NCBI RefSeq assembly: GCF_900111005.1 | Contig: NZ_FOFV01000029.1 | Span: forward strand, 17,594 to 81,593 | Length of the DNA stretch: 64,000 nucleotides | Direction of reading: 5' to 3' | Source: Lentzea albida | GTDB lineage: Bacteria; Actinomycetota; Actinomycetes; Mycobacteriales; Pseudonocardiaceae | In this document: piece by piece, positions 35,049 to 42,975 of the stretch | Layout: each line of letters opens with the position of its first letter | Numbering within the stretch: the stretch's first letter is position 1 | Translations under genes and position numbers: made by a program | The notes under the pieces: generated by a model | The model's input: only the letters and a program-made list of their open reading frames with translations | Databases searched by the model: none | What the model was told of the DNA's origin: nothing

Positions 35049-36050
35049 CTACCAGGCGTAGGCCTCCGGCGCGGGCTTCGACCCGTTCGGAGCCGGTGCC
35101 GGGAACAGCTCGTCGAGCTTGGCCAGCACGTCCGAGTCGAGCTTCAGCTCCGCCGCCCGCAACGAGTTGTCGAGCTGCTCGCCGGTACGCGGCCCGATGA
35201 TCGGCGCGGTGACCCCGTCCTGGTGCAGCAACCAGGCGAGACCGACGTTGGCCGGGTCCTCGCCGATCTCCGCGCACAGCTTCTCGTACGCCTCGATCTG
35301 GTCGCGGCTCTTCTCCAGCGCATCGGCGGAACGCCCGGACGCGGACCGGGAAACCCCGCCCTCGCGCTGCTTGCGCAACACGCCGCCGAGCAATCCGCCG
35401 TGCAACGGCGACCACGGGATCACGCCGAGCCCGTAGTGCCTGGCGGCCGGCAGGACCTCCAGCTCGATCCACCTGGTCATCAGGTTGTAGATCGACTGCT
35501 CCGACACCAGCCCGAGGAAGCCGCGGGTGCGCGCGGCCTCGGCGGCCTGGGCGATGTGCCAGCCTGCGAAGTTCGACGAGCCGAAGTAGATGACCTTGCC
35601 CTGCTGGCGCAGGACGGAGAAGGCCTCCCAGATCTCGTCCCACGGCGTCAGGCGGTCCACGTGGTGCATCTGGTAGAGGTCGATGTAGTCGGTCTGCAGG
35701 CGCCGCAACGACTCGTCGCACGCGCGGCGGATGTTGAGGGCGGAGAGCTTGGTCTCGTTCGGCCAGTCACCCATGCTGCCGTAGAGCTTGGTGGCGATGA
35801 CCGTCTTCTCGCGGCGCGTGCCGCCCTGGGCGAACCAGTTGCCGATGATGTTCTCGGTGACGCCCTCGCCCTTCTTCCAGCCGTAGACGTTGGCCGTGTC
35901 GAAGAAGTTCAGGCCGTGTTCGTGGGCGCGGTCCATGATCGCGTGGCTGTCGGCCTCGGAGGTCTCGGGACCGAAGTTCATCGTGCCGAGGCACAGGCGG
36001 GAGACGGACAGGCCGCTGCGACCGAGCTGGGTGTACTCCATGCCGTTCAC
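35049..36050 (-). CDS. Aldo/keto reductase
   Basis: The 333-residue TIM-barrel oxidoreductase opens with MEYTQLGRSGLSVSRLCLGT. It contains the catalytic Asp/Tyr segment FFDTANVYG, the Lys in VIATKLYG, and the His region YIDLYQMHHVD, giving the D-Y-K-H tetrad. GSSNFAGWHIAQAAEAA and IIGPRTGEQLDNSL are nucleotide-binding features for NADPH. It belongs to the YajO/IolS-like AKR group, which reduces aldehydes or ketones of varied kind. ATG 36050 or 36041 may be used. It is transcribed towards the kgd cluster from a separate promoter. Confidence 0.9.
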   Translation of the reverse strand: MNGMEYTQLGRSGLSVSRLCLGTMNFGPETSEADSHAIMDRAHEHGLNFFDTANVYGWKKGEGVTENIIGNWFAQGGTRREKTVIATKLYGSMGDWPNETKLSALNIRRACDESLRRLQTDYIDLYQMHHVDRLTPWDEIWEAFSVLRQQGKVIYFGSSNFAGWHIAQAAEAARTRGFLGLVSEQSIYNLMTRWIELEVLPAARHYGLGVIPWSPLHGGLLGGVLRKQREGGVSRSASGRSADALEKSRDQIEAYEKLCAEIGEDPANVGLAWLLHQDGVTAPIIGPRTGEQLDNSLRAAELKLDSDVLAKLDELFPAPAPNGSKPAPEAYAW

Positions 36051-36093
36051 CCTGCCCCCTAAGGACGTCGTGTGCCACGTGGAGCTGCTCCAG

Positions 36094-36978
36094 CTACTCC
36101 CACTCCCACCTGATGCCGTACACGTGGCCTGCCATGGCCTCGTGCACGACGATGTGCGCTGAGGCTGTTGTGCCGATCCAGAGTTCTCCGGTGTCCACGG
36201 CGGGGGCGTCGGGGGCGACGCGGTAGAAGCTGTTGCAGCGCACGGGAACCGCGTCGGGGTGGAATTCCACCTCCAGCACGTGCTCCCGCAACGCGCGGAC
36301 GAACGTGCGGTCGGCGGACGAGCTGTCGGCGCCGGGGTCGGCGATCATGCGCAGGTCCACCAGAGCGGTGTCGCCGGCGCGCAGCACGCGGTCGAGGATC
36401 ACCTCGGCGACGATCAGCTTGTTCACCTCGTCGCGGCGCACGCGGCCGATGCGGCACGACTTCGAGGCGACGATCTCGCCCGCCGAGCGGTCCGTCTCGT
36501 CGGCGGTCTTCGAGACGAGGATCCTGTCGACGCCGTCGTCGAACGCCTCGATCACCGCGCTCGACCGCATCTCGACCTCGCGGCGGTCCGGTCCGATGAT
36601 CGCCAGGTCTCGCACGGCCAGGTACTTCGCGGGCGCGGCGGTCAGCCGGTCGACCCTGGCGATGGCGCGACCCAGGTCGAGGGCGGCCTCCTGCCAGATG
36701 CCCTCCAGGGCCGCGACGCGCTCGACCCACCTGCCGCGCGGGCGCTTGTCGCCCAGCTGACCGGTCAGCGTGCCGGGCGCGAGCCGCAGGACCTCTTCCA
36801 GCACCGCGACGGCGTGCAGCGACTCCGGGCGTTCGGGACGGCTGCGGCCGCGGCGCCAGTACGACAGCGTCGACAGGCTCACCTGCACGCCGCGCGCCTC
36901 CAGGTGGTGCTGGACCCGCTCCAGGCTGAGGCCGCTCGCCTCCACGGCCCGCGTCAACGCGTCAGCGAATCCCGCCAC
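36094..36978 (-). CDS. XRE-like HTH protein A with conserved C-terminal domain
   Basis: The 294-residue protein begins with a helix-turn-helix related to the XRE family (FADALTRAVEASGLSLERVQ, then VSLSTLSYWRRGRSRPERPE), then a C-terminal domain of about 200 residues ending YGIRWEWE. The downstream paralog at 38459-39340 is similar over its whole length, including LGDKRPRGRWV, IGPDRREV, CRIGRVR and the WIGTTAS...WEWE end. The GTG start is 6 nt after TAGCAT, as in the paralog. It is divergent from a secreted protease. The C-terminal domain is not one I can name; a ligand-binding beta-rich sensor is possible. Confidence 0.78.
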   Translation of the reverse strand: MAGFADALTRAVEASGLSLERVQHHLEARGVQVSLSTLSYWRRGRSRPERPESLHAVAVLEEVLRLAPGTLTGQLGDKRPRGRWVERVAALEGIWQEAALDLGRAIARVDRLTAAPAKYLAVRDLAIIGPDRREVEMRSSAVIEAFDDGVDRILVSKTADETDRSAGEIVASKSCRIGRVRRDEVNKLIVAEVILDRVLRAGDTALVDLRMIADPGADSSSADRTFVRALREHVLEVEFHPDAVPVRCNSFYRVAPDAPAVDTGELWIGTTASAHIVVHEAMAGHVYGIRWEWE

Positions 36979-37156
36979 TCCCCGATGCTACGGCCAGTGA
37001 TCGAATTCGGCCCGCCCGACCACGACGAGTGCCCGAAAACGGTTTACAACACAGTTTTGACAGTATTGAGGACCGAAGTTTCGAACCTGTTATCCGAAGC
37101 ACATGCCGCGTTAGTTTCTTCGTGTTCCCCAGTTCATTCCCTGCCAGGAGGAACTC

Positions 37157-38329
37157 ATGGCACTTCGGCGTCATGTCGCCATCGCGGCGGCATTGGGCAT
37201 CGCTTCCACGGCGATGTGGACGCCCACCGCGATCGCCGAGGGAGCGGTGCTGCCCGGCGCGGGCGCCCAGGCGGTCGAGGGCAGCTACATCGTGGTCCTG
37301 AAGGACGGAGCGCGCACCCCTGCCAGCGCGTTGGCGTCCCGCTACCAGGGCAACGTCAAGCACACCTACAGCAGCGCGCTGAACGGGTTCTCGGTCACCG
37401 GGATGTCCGAACGACAGGCGCGGCGACTCGCGGCCGACCCCGACGTGGAATTCGTCGAGCGGAACACGTTCGCGACGATCCAGGCCACCCAGACGAACCC
37501 GGTGTGGGGCCTCGACCGGATCGACCAGGCGAACCTCCCGCTCAGCAACTCCTACACCTACCCGAACACCGCGTCGAACGTGACGGCGTACGTTCTCGAC
37601 ACCGGAATCAGGAAAACCCATTCCGAATTCGAGGGCCGCGCGACCGACGGTTACGACTTCATCGACAACGACTCCGTCGCGCAGGACTGCCAGGGCCACG
37701 GCACGCACGTCGCCGGCACGGTCGGCGGCAGGACCTACGGCGTCGCGAAGAAGGCCAAGCTCGTCGCCGTCCGCGTGCTCGACTGCAACGGCAGCGGCCC
37801 GTGGGACGGCATCATCCGCGGCATCGACTGGGTGACGGCCAACGGCAAGAAGCCCGCCGTCGTCAACATGAGCCTCGGTGGCAGCGGCACGAACGCCTCG
37901 CTGGAGAACGCCGTCCGGCGCTCGATCAACGCGGGCTTCACCTACGTGCTCGCGGGCGGCAACAGCGGCCAGGACGCCTGCAACTTCACCCCGGCCCGCA
38001 CGGCGGAGGCGATCACCGTGGGCGCGTCCGACCGCAACGACAGGCGGTCGATCTGGAGCGCCGGCTCGTCGAACTGGGGCAGGTGCCTCGACATCTGGGC
38101 GCCGGGCAGCGACATCGTGTCCGCGTCGCACAGCAGCGACACCGGCACGCGGTCGATGGGCGGCACGTCGATGGCCTCCCCGCACGTCGCCGGAGCGGCC
38201 GCGCTCTACCTGAGCGCGAACCCGTCCGCGACGCCCGCCCAGGTGCGCAACGCCCTGGTCGGCGCCGCCACGCCGAACAAGCTGACCGACGTCAAGACGG
38301 GTTCTCCGAACCTGCTGCTGAAGGTCTAG
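37157..38329 (+). CDS. Secreted subtilisin-like serine protease (S8 family)
   Basis: The 390-residue preproenzyme has a Sec signal peptide (MALRRHVAIAAALGIAST...AIA), an I9-type propeptide (GSYIVVLKDGARTPASALAS...DVEFVERN) and an S8 catalytic domain from about residue 115. The triad is Asp in AYVLDTGIR, His in GHGTHVAGTVGG, and Ser in GTSMASPHVAG, with the oxyanion Asn in LAGGNSGQDACN. Cysteines suggest disulfides as in proteinase K-like enzymes. GGAGGAA precedes the ATG. TTGACA at 37057-37062 is a possible -35. It is flanked on both sides by paralogous HTH genes, which may regulate it, and is a possible target of the SSI-like inhibitor at 10177. Confidence 0.94.
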   Translation: MALRRHVAIAAALGIASTAMWTPTAIAEGAVLPGAGAQAVEGSYIVVLKDGARTPASALASRYQGNVKHTYSSALNGFSVTGMSERQARRLAADPDVEFVERNTFATIQATQTNPVWGLDRIDQANLPLSNSYTYPNTASNVTAYVLDTGIRKTHSEFEGRATDGYDFIDNDSVAQDCQGHGTHVAGTVGGRTYGVAKKAKLVAVRVLDCNGSGPWDGIIRGIDWVTANGKKPAVVNMSLGGSGTNASLENAVRRSINAGFTYVLAGGNSGQDACNFTPARTAEAITVGASDRNDRRSIWSAGSSNWGRCLDIWAPGSDIVSASHSSDTGTRSMGGTSMASPHVAGAAALYLSANPSATPAQVRNALVGAATPNKLTDVKTGSPNLLLKV

Positions 38330-38335
38330 GGACTT

Positions 38336-38366
38336 GCCGTCGCCGCCTCCCTGCGGCGGCGACGGC
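38336..38366 (+). terminator. Hairpin after the S8 protease gene
   Basis: GCCGTCGCCGC (38336-38346) and GCGGCGACGGC (38356-38366) pair perfectly 7 nt after the stop. Confidence 0.75.
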
Positions 38367-38436
38367 CATCCTGAGCGCCCTCGATGAGCAGGCCGATTGC
38401 GGCTCGGCCGGGCACATCGATCGACTGGGGGCGCTT

Positions 38437-38477
38437 GCGGTGGGAGTGGGAGTAGCGGCTACTCCCACTCCCACCGC
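38437..38477. repeat. 19-bp palindrome overlapping the end of HTH gene B
   Basis: The arms 38437-38455 and 38459-38477 are perfect reverse complements with a 3-nt loop. The right arm encodes the final RWEWE-stop codons of HTH protein B on the reverse strand. The left arm therefore carries the same RWEWE-stop on the forward strand. It may serve as a bidirectional terminator. Confidence 0.75.
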
Positions 38478-39340
38478 ACTCCATAGATCCCGGGCTTCGA
38501 GTTCCGCACGTGGATGTGCGTCGAGGCCGTGGTCCCGATCCACAGGTCGTTCAGAGCGGTCTCCGGCTCGTGCAGCGACGGCCGGGCGAACTGGAAGCAC
38601 CGCGCGGGCACGGCGTCCGGGTGGAAGCCGATCTGCAGCGTGTAGTCGTTCACGGGGCGCAGGAACCGGCGGTCGCAGACCTCGCTGTCCGCGCCGGGCC
38701 TCATCCGGACCGTGTAGTCGACGAGAGCGGTCTCCCCCGCCCGCAGCATCCGGTCGAAGAGGATCTCCGCGACGAGGAACCCCGTCGAGTCCTCGCTGCG
38801 CACCCGCCCGAGCCGGCACGGCGGCCCCGCCTCGATGGACGGCACGCCGAGGTCCGTGGCGTCGGCCAGCTGGATCGCGAGGAACCGGTCGACACCGTCC
38901 TCCAGCGCCTGGATCACGCCGGTGCAGTGGTTCGACACCTCACGGCGGTCCGGCCCGATCACCTGCCGGTCCTGCACGCTCAGGTACGTCGTCGCCGTCG
39001 GCTGCAGCCGGTCGATCCGCGACATGACCTCACCGAGGTCGGTGGCCCGCGAGTCCCACATGTCCTCCAGGGACAGCGACTGGTCCACCCAGCGCCCGCG
39101 CGGCCGCTTGTCGCCCAGCCGGTCGGTCAGGAAGCCCTCGCCGAGCTCGAGCAGTTCCTCCAGCGCGGCGACGACCTTCAACGACTCGGGGCGCTCCGGG
39201 CGGCTGCGGCCGCGGCGCCAGTAGCTGAGCGTCGAGATGCTCACCTGCATGCCGCGGGCGGCGAGGTGGTGCTGGATGCGCTCGAGACTCAGGCCGCTGT
39301 TGTCGACGGCTTTCGTCAGCGCCTCCGCGAAATCCACCAC
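38459..39340 (-). CDS. XRE-like HTH protein B, paralog of the gene at 36094
   Basis: The 293-residue protein has the same layout as its paralog: HTH (FAEALTKAVDNSGLSLERIQ, then VSISTLSYWRRGRSRPERPE), LGDKRPRGRWVDQ, VIGPDRREV, CRLGRVRSED, and the C-terminal WIGTTAST...YGVRWEWE. GTG 39340 is chosen over the longer frame (39382) by alignment to the paralog and because TACGGT lies 6 nt upstream. The two genes face the same direction and enclose the S8 protease, suggesting duplication around it or insertion of the protease between copies. It is 64 nt downstream of hutI, with only a weak hairpin between, so some hut read-through is possible. Confidence 0.78.
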   Translation of the reverse strand: MVDFAEALTKAVDNSGLSLERIQHHLAARGMQVSISTLSYWRRGRSRPERPESLKVVAALEELLELGEGFLTDRLGDKRPRGRWVDQSLSLEDMWDSRATDLGEVMSRIDRLQPTATTYLSVQDRQVIGPDRREVSNHCTGVIQALEDGVDRFLAIQLADATDLGVPSIEAGPPCRLGRVRSEDSTGFLVAEILFDRMLRAGETALVDYTVRMRPGADSEVCDRRFLRPVNDYTLQIGFHPDAVPARCFQFARPSLHEPETALNDLWIGTTASTHIHVRNSKPGIYGVRWEWE

Positions 39341-39404
39341 GGGGACACCGTACGGCCCCGCACCTTCCGCCAACAGGCCCACACGAAGGGTGCCGAGGTC
39401 TGTC

Positions 39405-40538
39405 TCAATTGGCTCGCAGGCCTCGGCGCCACACCTGGTGCGTCAACGGGACACCCGGCCGGTACGCCAGGTGCGTGATCGACGGTGCGTCCAGAACGTG
39501 CAGGTCAGCCCATGCGCCAGGCCTGATGACGCCGACGTCGTCCCGGCGCAGCGCCTGGGCCCCGCCGGCCGTCGCCGCCCACACCGCCTCCTCGACGGTC
39601 ATCCTCATCTGCAGGACGGCCGTCGTCACGCAGAACGCCATCGACGAGGTGTAGGACGAGCCCGGGTTGCAGTTGCTGGCCAGCGCGACCGTCGCCCCGG
39701 CGTCGAGGAGGGCGCGGGCGGGCGGCAGCGACTGGCGGGTCGAGAGGTCGCAGGCCGGGAGCAGCGTGGCGACGGTGTCCGACGACGCCAGTGCGTCGAC
39801 GTCGTCCGCGGACAGGTACGTGCAGTGGTCGACGGACGCGGCGCCGAGCTCGACCGCCAGCCGCACGCCGGGGCCCTCGCCGAGCTGGTTGCCGTGGACG
39901 CGCAGGCCCAGGCCCTTCGCCTTGGCCGCCTCCAGCACCGCCTTCGACTGGTCGTAGTCGAAGGCGCCCTTCTCGCAGAACACGTCCGCCCAGCGCACGA
40001 GCGGCGCGACGGCGTCGAGCATCTCGCCGCGGACCAGGTCGACGTAGGTGTCCGCGTCCTCACCGGGCGGCACGAGGTGGGCGCCGAGGAACGTGACCTC
40101 GTCGGCGTGCTCGGCGGCGATGCGCGCGGAACGCACCTCGTCGGCCACGGTGAGGCCGTACCCGGTCTTGGTCTCGACGAACGTCGTGCCCTGCCTCAAC
40201 GCCTCCGCGACGTGCTTGCGCACGACGGCGGCCAGTTCCTCGTCCGTCGCGGCACGGGTCGCGTTGACCGTCACGGCGATGCCGCCCGCGCTGTAGGGCT
40301 TGCCGGCCATGCGGGCGCCGAACTCGGCGGTGCGGTCGCCCGCGAACACCAGGTGGGTGTGGCTGTCGACCCACCCCGGCAGCACCGCGCGGCCCTCGAC
40401 GTCCACGCGCTCGTCGGCGGCCGGGGCGGCGGAGGCCGATCCGACCCAGGCGATCTCCTCGCCGTCGACGACCAGCGCGTCCCCGGCGGACTCGCTGTTC
40501 GTGGTCAGCTCACCGATGCCGGTGATCAGCACGCTCAT
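39405..40538 (-). CDS. hutI: Imidazolonepropionase
   Basis: HutI hydrolyses 4-imidazolone-5-propionate to N-formimino-L-glutamate, the third step of histidine degradation. The 377-residue amidohydrolase has metal ligands in LPGWVDSHTHLVFAGDR, GTTFVETKTGYGL, LRVHGNQLGEG, SVDHCTYLS and LASNCNPGSSYTSSM. It is the last gene of the hut operon and starts with an ATG overlapping the hutF stop by 4 nt (ATGA). The sequence is normal in length and complete. Confidence 0.95.
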   Translation of the reverse strand: MSVLITGIGELTTNSESAGDALVVDGEEIAWVGSASAAPAADERVDVEGRAVLPGWVDSHTHLVFAGDRTAEFGARMAGKPYSAGGIAVTVNATRAATDEELAAVVRKHVAEALRQGTTFVETKTGYGLTVADEVRSARIAAEHADEVTFLGAHLVPPGEDADTYVDLVRGEMLDAVAPLVRWADVFCEKGAFDYDQSKAVLEAAKAKGLGLRVHGNQLGEGPGVRLAVELGAASVDHCTYLSADDVDALASSDTVATLLPACDLSTRQSLPPARALLDAGATVALASNCNPGSSYTSSMAFCVTTAVLQMRMTVEEAVWAATAGGAQALRRDDVGVIRPGAWADLHVLDAPSITHLAYRPGVPLTHQVWRRGLRAN

Positions 40539-41809
40539 GCCCACAGCTCCCCGATCGCGTCCGCCAGCAGCCTGCCGACGTCTCCCAGCGTCTCGTGCGC
40601 CCCGCCCGACGCGACCACCCGGCCGCCGACGACCACGGTGTCCACATCGGACGCCGTCGCGGTCAGCAAGACCTGCTGCGGCAACGATCCCGCAGTGCGC
40701 GGGGTCGTGCAGCTGACCGCGACGAGGTCGCACGGCGCGCCGGCCTCGATGCGTCCGCCGTCCCAGCCGATCGCCGAGTGGCGGGTGGCGGCGCCCAGCA
40801 GTTCGGCCGGCGAGAAACGGCCGCGTTGACCGGTCCGCAACCGCTCGTTGTGCTCCAACGCGCGCGTTTCGAGCAGCGGGTCGATCACCGCGTGCTGGTC
40901 GCTGCCCAGGGACAGCAGGCTGCCCGCGTCGGCCAGTTCGCGCGCGGGGCCGATGCCGTCCGCGAGGTCCGCCTCGGTCGTCGGGCAGAAGCACGCACCG
41001 GTACCCGACGAGCCCAGCAGAGCGATGTCCTCGGGCGTCAGGTGCGTGGCGTGCACGGCCGTCGTCCGAGGTGACAACGCGCCTGCCTCGTGCAGCAGGC
41101 CCGTCGGCGTCATCCCGTACGCGGCCAGGCAGGCCTCGTTCTCGGCGGGCTGCTCGGACAGGTGCACGTGCAGCGGGGCGTCCGGGAACGCCTGCGCCAC
41201 CGTCGCGAGCTCGGCTCGCGGGACGGCGCGGACCGAGTGGATCGCGGCACCGACGCGCATCACCTCGTCGGACTTCAGCTCGGCCACCCGGGACGCCCAT
41301 GCCTCGGCGGTGCCGTCGGAGAAGCGTTGCTGCACCTCGTTGACGGGCTGGTCGATGCCGCCCGCGAGGTAACAGGTGTCGAGCAGCGTCAACCGGATCC
41401 CGGCGTCGGACGCCGCCTCGCGCAACGCGTACCCGAACTCGTTCGACCTGTCGTGCACGTAGTGGAACTCGCCCACGGCCGACACGCCCGCGAGCGCCAT
41501 CTCGGCGTAGACCGCGCGGGCCAGCCGGTAGTACGACTGCGGGGTGAGGCGCGAGGCCAGCGCGTACATGCCTTCGCGCCACGTCCAGAACGTGCCGCCG
41601 CCGTCGTGCGTCCGCCCCCGCAGCGCGCGGTGGAACGCGTGCGAGTGCGCGTTCGCGAAGCCCGGCACCACGATGCCGTGCAACCGCCGCACACCCAGCG
41701 GAATGGTGTCCACAGTGGACACGGACGAGATCACGCCGTGCTCGACCCTGACGAGGACGCGCTCGGCGAGCCCGGAGGGCAACCAGGCCCGCTCGCACCA
41801 GAAGTTCAT
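40535..41809 (-). CDS. hutF: Formimidoylglutamate deiminase
   Basis: HutF converts N-formimino-L-glutamate to N-formyl-L-glutamate and ammonia, the first half of the two-step branch of histidine catabolism. The 424-residue amidohydrolase shows GIVVPGFANAHSHAFHRALRG (metal site), HVHLSEQPAENEACLAAYG, TTAVHATHLTPEDIALLG and LSLGSDQHAVIDPLLETRALE. It overlaps the M20 gene upstream by 4 nt and hutI downstream by 4 nt. Presence of HutF means the next step must be removal of formyl from N-formylglutamate; no classical HutG is seen. Confidence 0.94.
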   Translation of the reverse strand: MNFWCERAWLPSGLAERVLVRVEHGVISSVSTVDTIPLGVRRLHGIVVPGFANAHSHAFHRALRGRTHDGGGTFWTWREGMYALASRLTPQSYYRLARAVYAEMALAGVSAVGEFHYVHDRSNEFGYALREAASDAGIRLTLLDTCYLAGGIDQPVNEVQQRFSDGTAEAWASRVAELKSDEVMRVGAAIHSVRAVPRAELATVAQAFPDAPLHVHLSEQPAENEACLAAYGMTPTGLLHEAGALSPRTTAVHATHLTPEDIALLGSSGTGACFCPTTEADLADGIGPARELADAGSLLSLGSDQHAVIDPLLETRALEHNERLRTGQRGRFSPAELLGAATRHSAIGWDGGRIEAGAPCDLVAVSCTTPRTAGSLPQQVLLTATASDVDTVVVGGRVVASGGAHETLGDVGRLLADAIGELWA

Positions 41810-42975
41810 GACCCGAGGTGTTCGATCGTCGCGGCCAGGGCCTTCACGCCCTCGTCGACGTCGGCCTGCTCGGCGAACTCCTCCGGCGCGTGGCTCACAC
41901 CGGTGGGGTTGCGCACGAACAGCATCGCGGTCGGCACGTGCGCCGCGAGGATGCCCGCGTCGTGCCCGGCACCGGTCGGCAGCGCCGGAACACCGCCGAG
42001 CGCTGAGGCGATGTCGTCCCGCAGCCCACTGTCGAAGTGCACTGTGTCGCCGTACGACTCCTCGGTGATCCGCAGCTCGCAGCCCTCCTCCTTGGCGGCC
42101 TGGTGGGCCGCCTCGGAGATCTCCGCGACCATTGCACGGGTACGTGCGTCGTCGCTGTCCCTGGCGTCCAGCCACACGTCCACAGTGGACGCGATGACGT
42201 TCGTGCCACCGGGGTTGGGGACGAGCCTCCCCACGGTCGCACGCCCGCCACCGCGAGCCGCTTTCCGCGCCGCCAGCACGAGTTGCGAGGCGGGCAGCAT
42301 CGGGTCGCGGCGGTCCTCGATCAACGTCGCCCCGGCGTGGTTGCCCTCGCCGGAGAACGTGAAGCGCCACCGGCCGTGCGCGAGGATGCTGCTCGCCACA
42401 CCGACCGGCACGGTGAGACCGCGGCCCTGTTCCACATGCAGTTCGACGAACTGACCGATGCGCCTCAACGCCCGCTCGTCACGGCCGACCAGATCGGGGT
42501 CGTAGCCCGCCGCCTTCATGGCCTCGGCCAGCGTCACGCCCTCGGGGTCCTTGAGCCCCAAGGCCTTCTCGGGCGAGATGGCGCCGGTCAGCAGGCGGCT
42601 GCCGAGGCAGGCGACGCCGAACCGGCCGCCTTCCTCCTCGGCGAAGACCGTGATCGCGAACGGTCGTGCGGGCTTGAAGCCGCGAGCCTGCAACAGGTCC
42701 ACGGCTTCCAAAGCCGACGTCACGCCGAGCGGTCCGTCGAACGCGCCGCCACCCGGCACGGAGTCCAGGTGGCTGCCGGTGATGAGCGCGTCGTCGCCGC
42801 GCTCGCCCCACCACGCCCAGAGGTTGCCGTTCTGGTCGGTCTCCACGTTGAGACCGCGCCGGACCGCCTGTTCCACGAACCAGTGCCGCAGCTCCAGTTC
42901 GGGCTTGTCGTACCCGTGGCGCGAATAGCCTCCGCGCTTCGAGTCCCTGCCGACGTCCGCGATCTGGTCGAGCAT
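41806..42975 (-). CDS. M20-family amidohydrolase in hut operon (allantoate amidohydrolase-like)
   Basis: The 389-residue protein belongs to the hydantoinase/carbamoylase branch of M20 metallopeptidases. It shows ALITGSHLDSVPGGGAFDGPL (metal-bridging Asp), VFAEEEGGRFGVACLGSR (catalytic Glu pair), FVELHVEQGRGL and PTGAGHDAGILAAHVPTAM with the His ligand. Members cleave N-carbamoyl or similar N-acyl amino acids. Located between hutU and hutF with overlaps on both sides, it most probably does the missing N-formyl-L-glutamate deformylation, in place of HutG. That role is inferred from context; automatic annotation as allantoate amidohydrolase would be misleading. Confidence 0.88.
   Translation of the reverse strand: MLDQIADVGRDSKRGGYSRHGYDKPELELRHWFVEQAVRRGLNVETDQNGNLWAWWGERGDDALITGSHLDSVPGGGAFDGPLGVTSALEAVDLLQARGFKPARPFAITVFAEEEGGRFGVACLGSRLLTGAISPEKALGLKDPEGVTLAEAMKAAGYDPDLVGRDERALRRIGQFVELHVEQGRGLTVPVGVASSILAHGRWRFTFSGEGNHAGATLIEDRRDPMLPASQLVLAARKAARGGGRATVGRLVPNPGGTNVIASTVDVWLDARDSDDARTRAMVAEISEAAHQAAKEEGCELRITEESYGDTVHFDSGLRDDIASALGGVPALPTGAGHDAGILAAHVPTAMLFVRNPTGVSHAPEEFAEQADVDEGVKALAATIEHLGS

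Noticed and set aside
36259..39027. A 922-codon forward frame over the HTH-protease region
   Set aside because: It runs antisense to HTH gene A and out of frame with the protease, which has signal peptide, propeptide and triad in another frame.
39405..41798. A single 797-codon gene covering hutI and the end of hutF
   Set aside because: hutI begins at ATG 40538 inside this frame. The upstream portion is an out-of-frame shadow of hutF.
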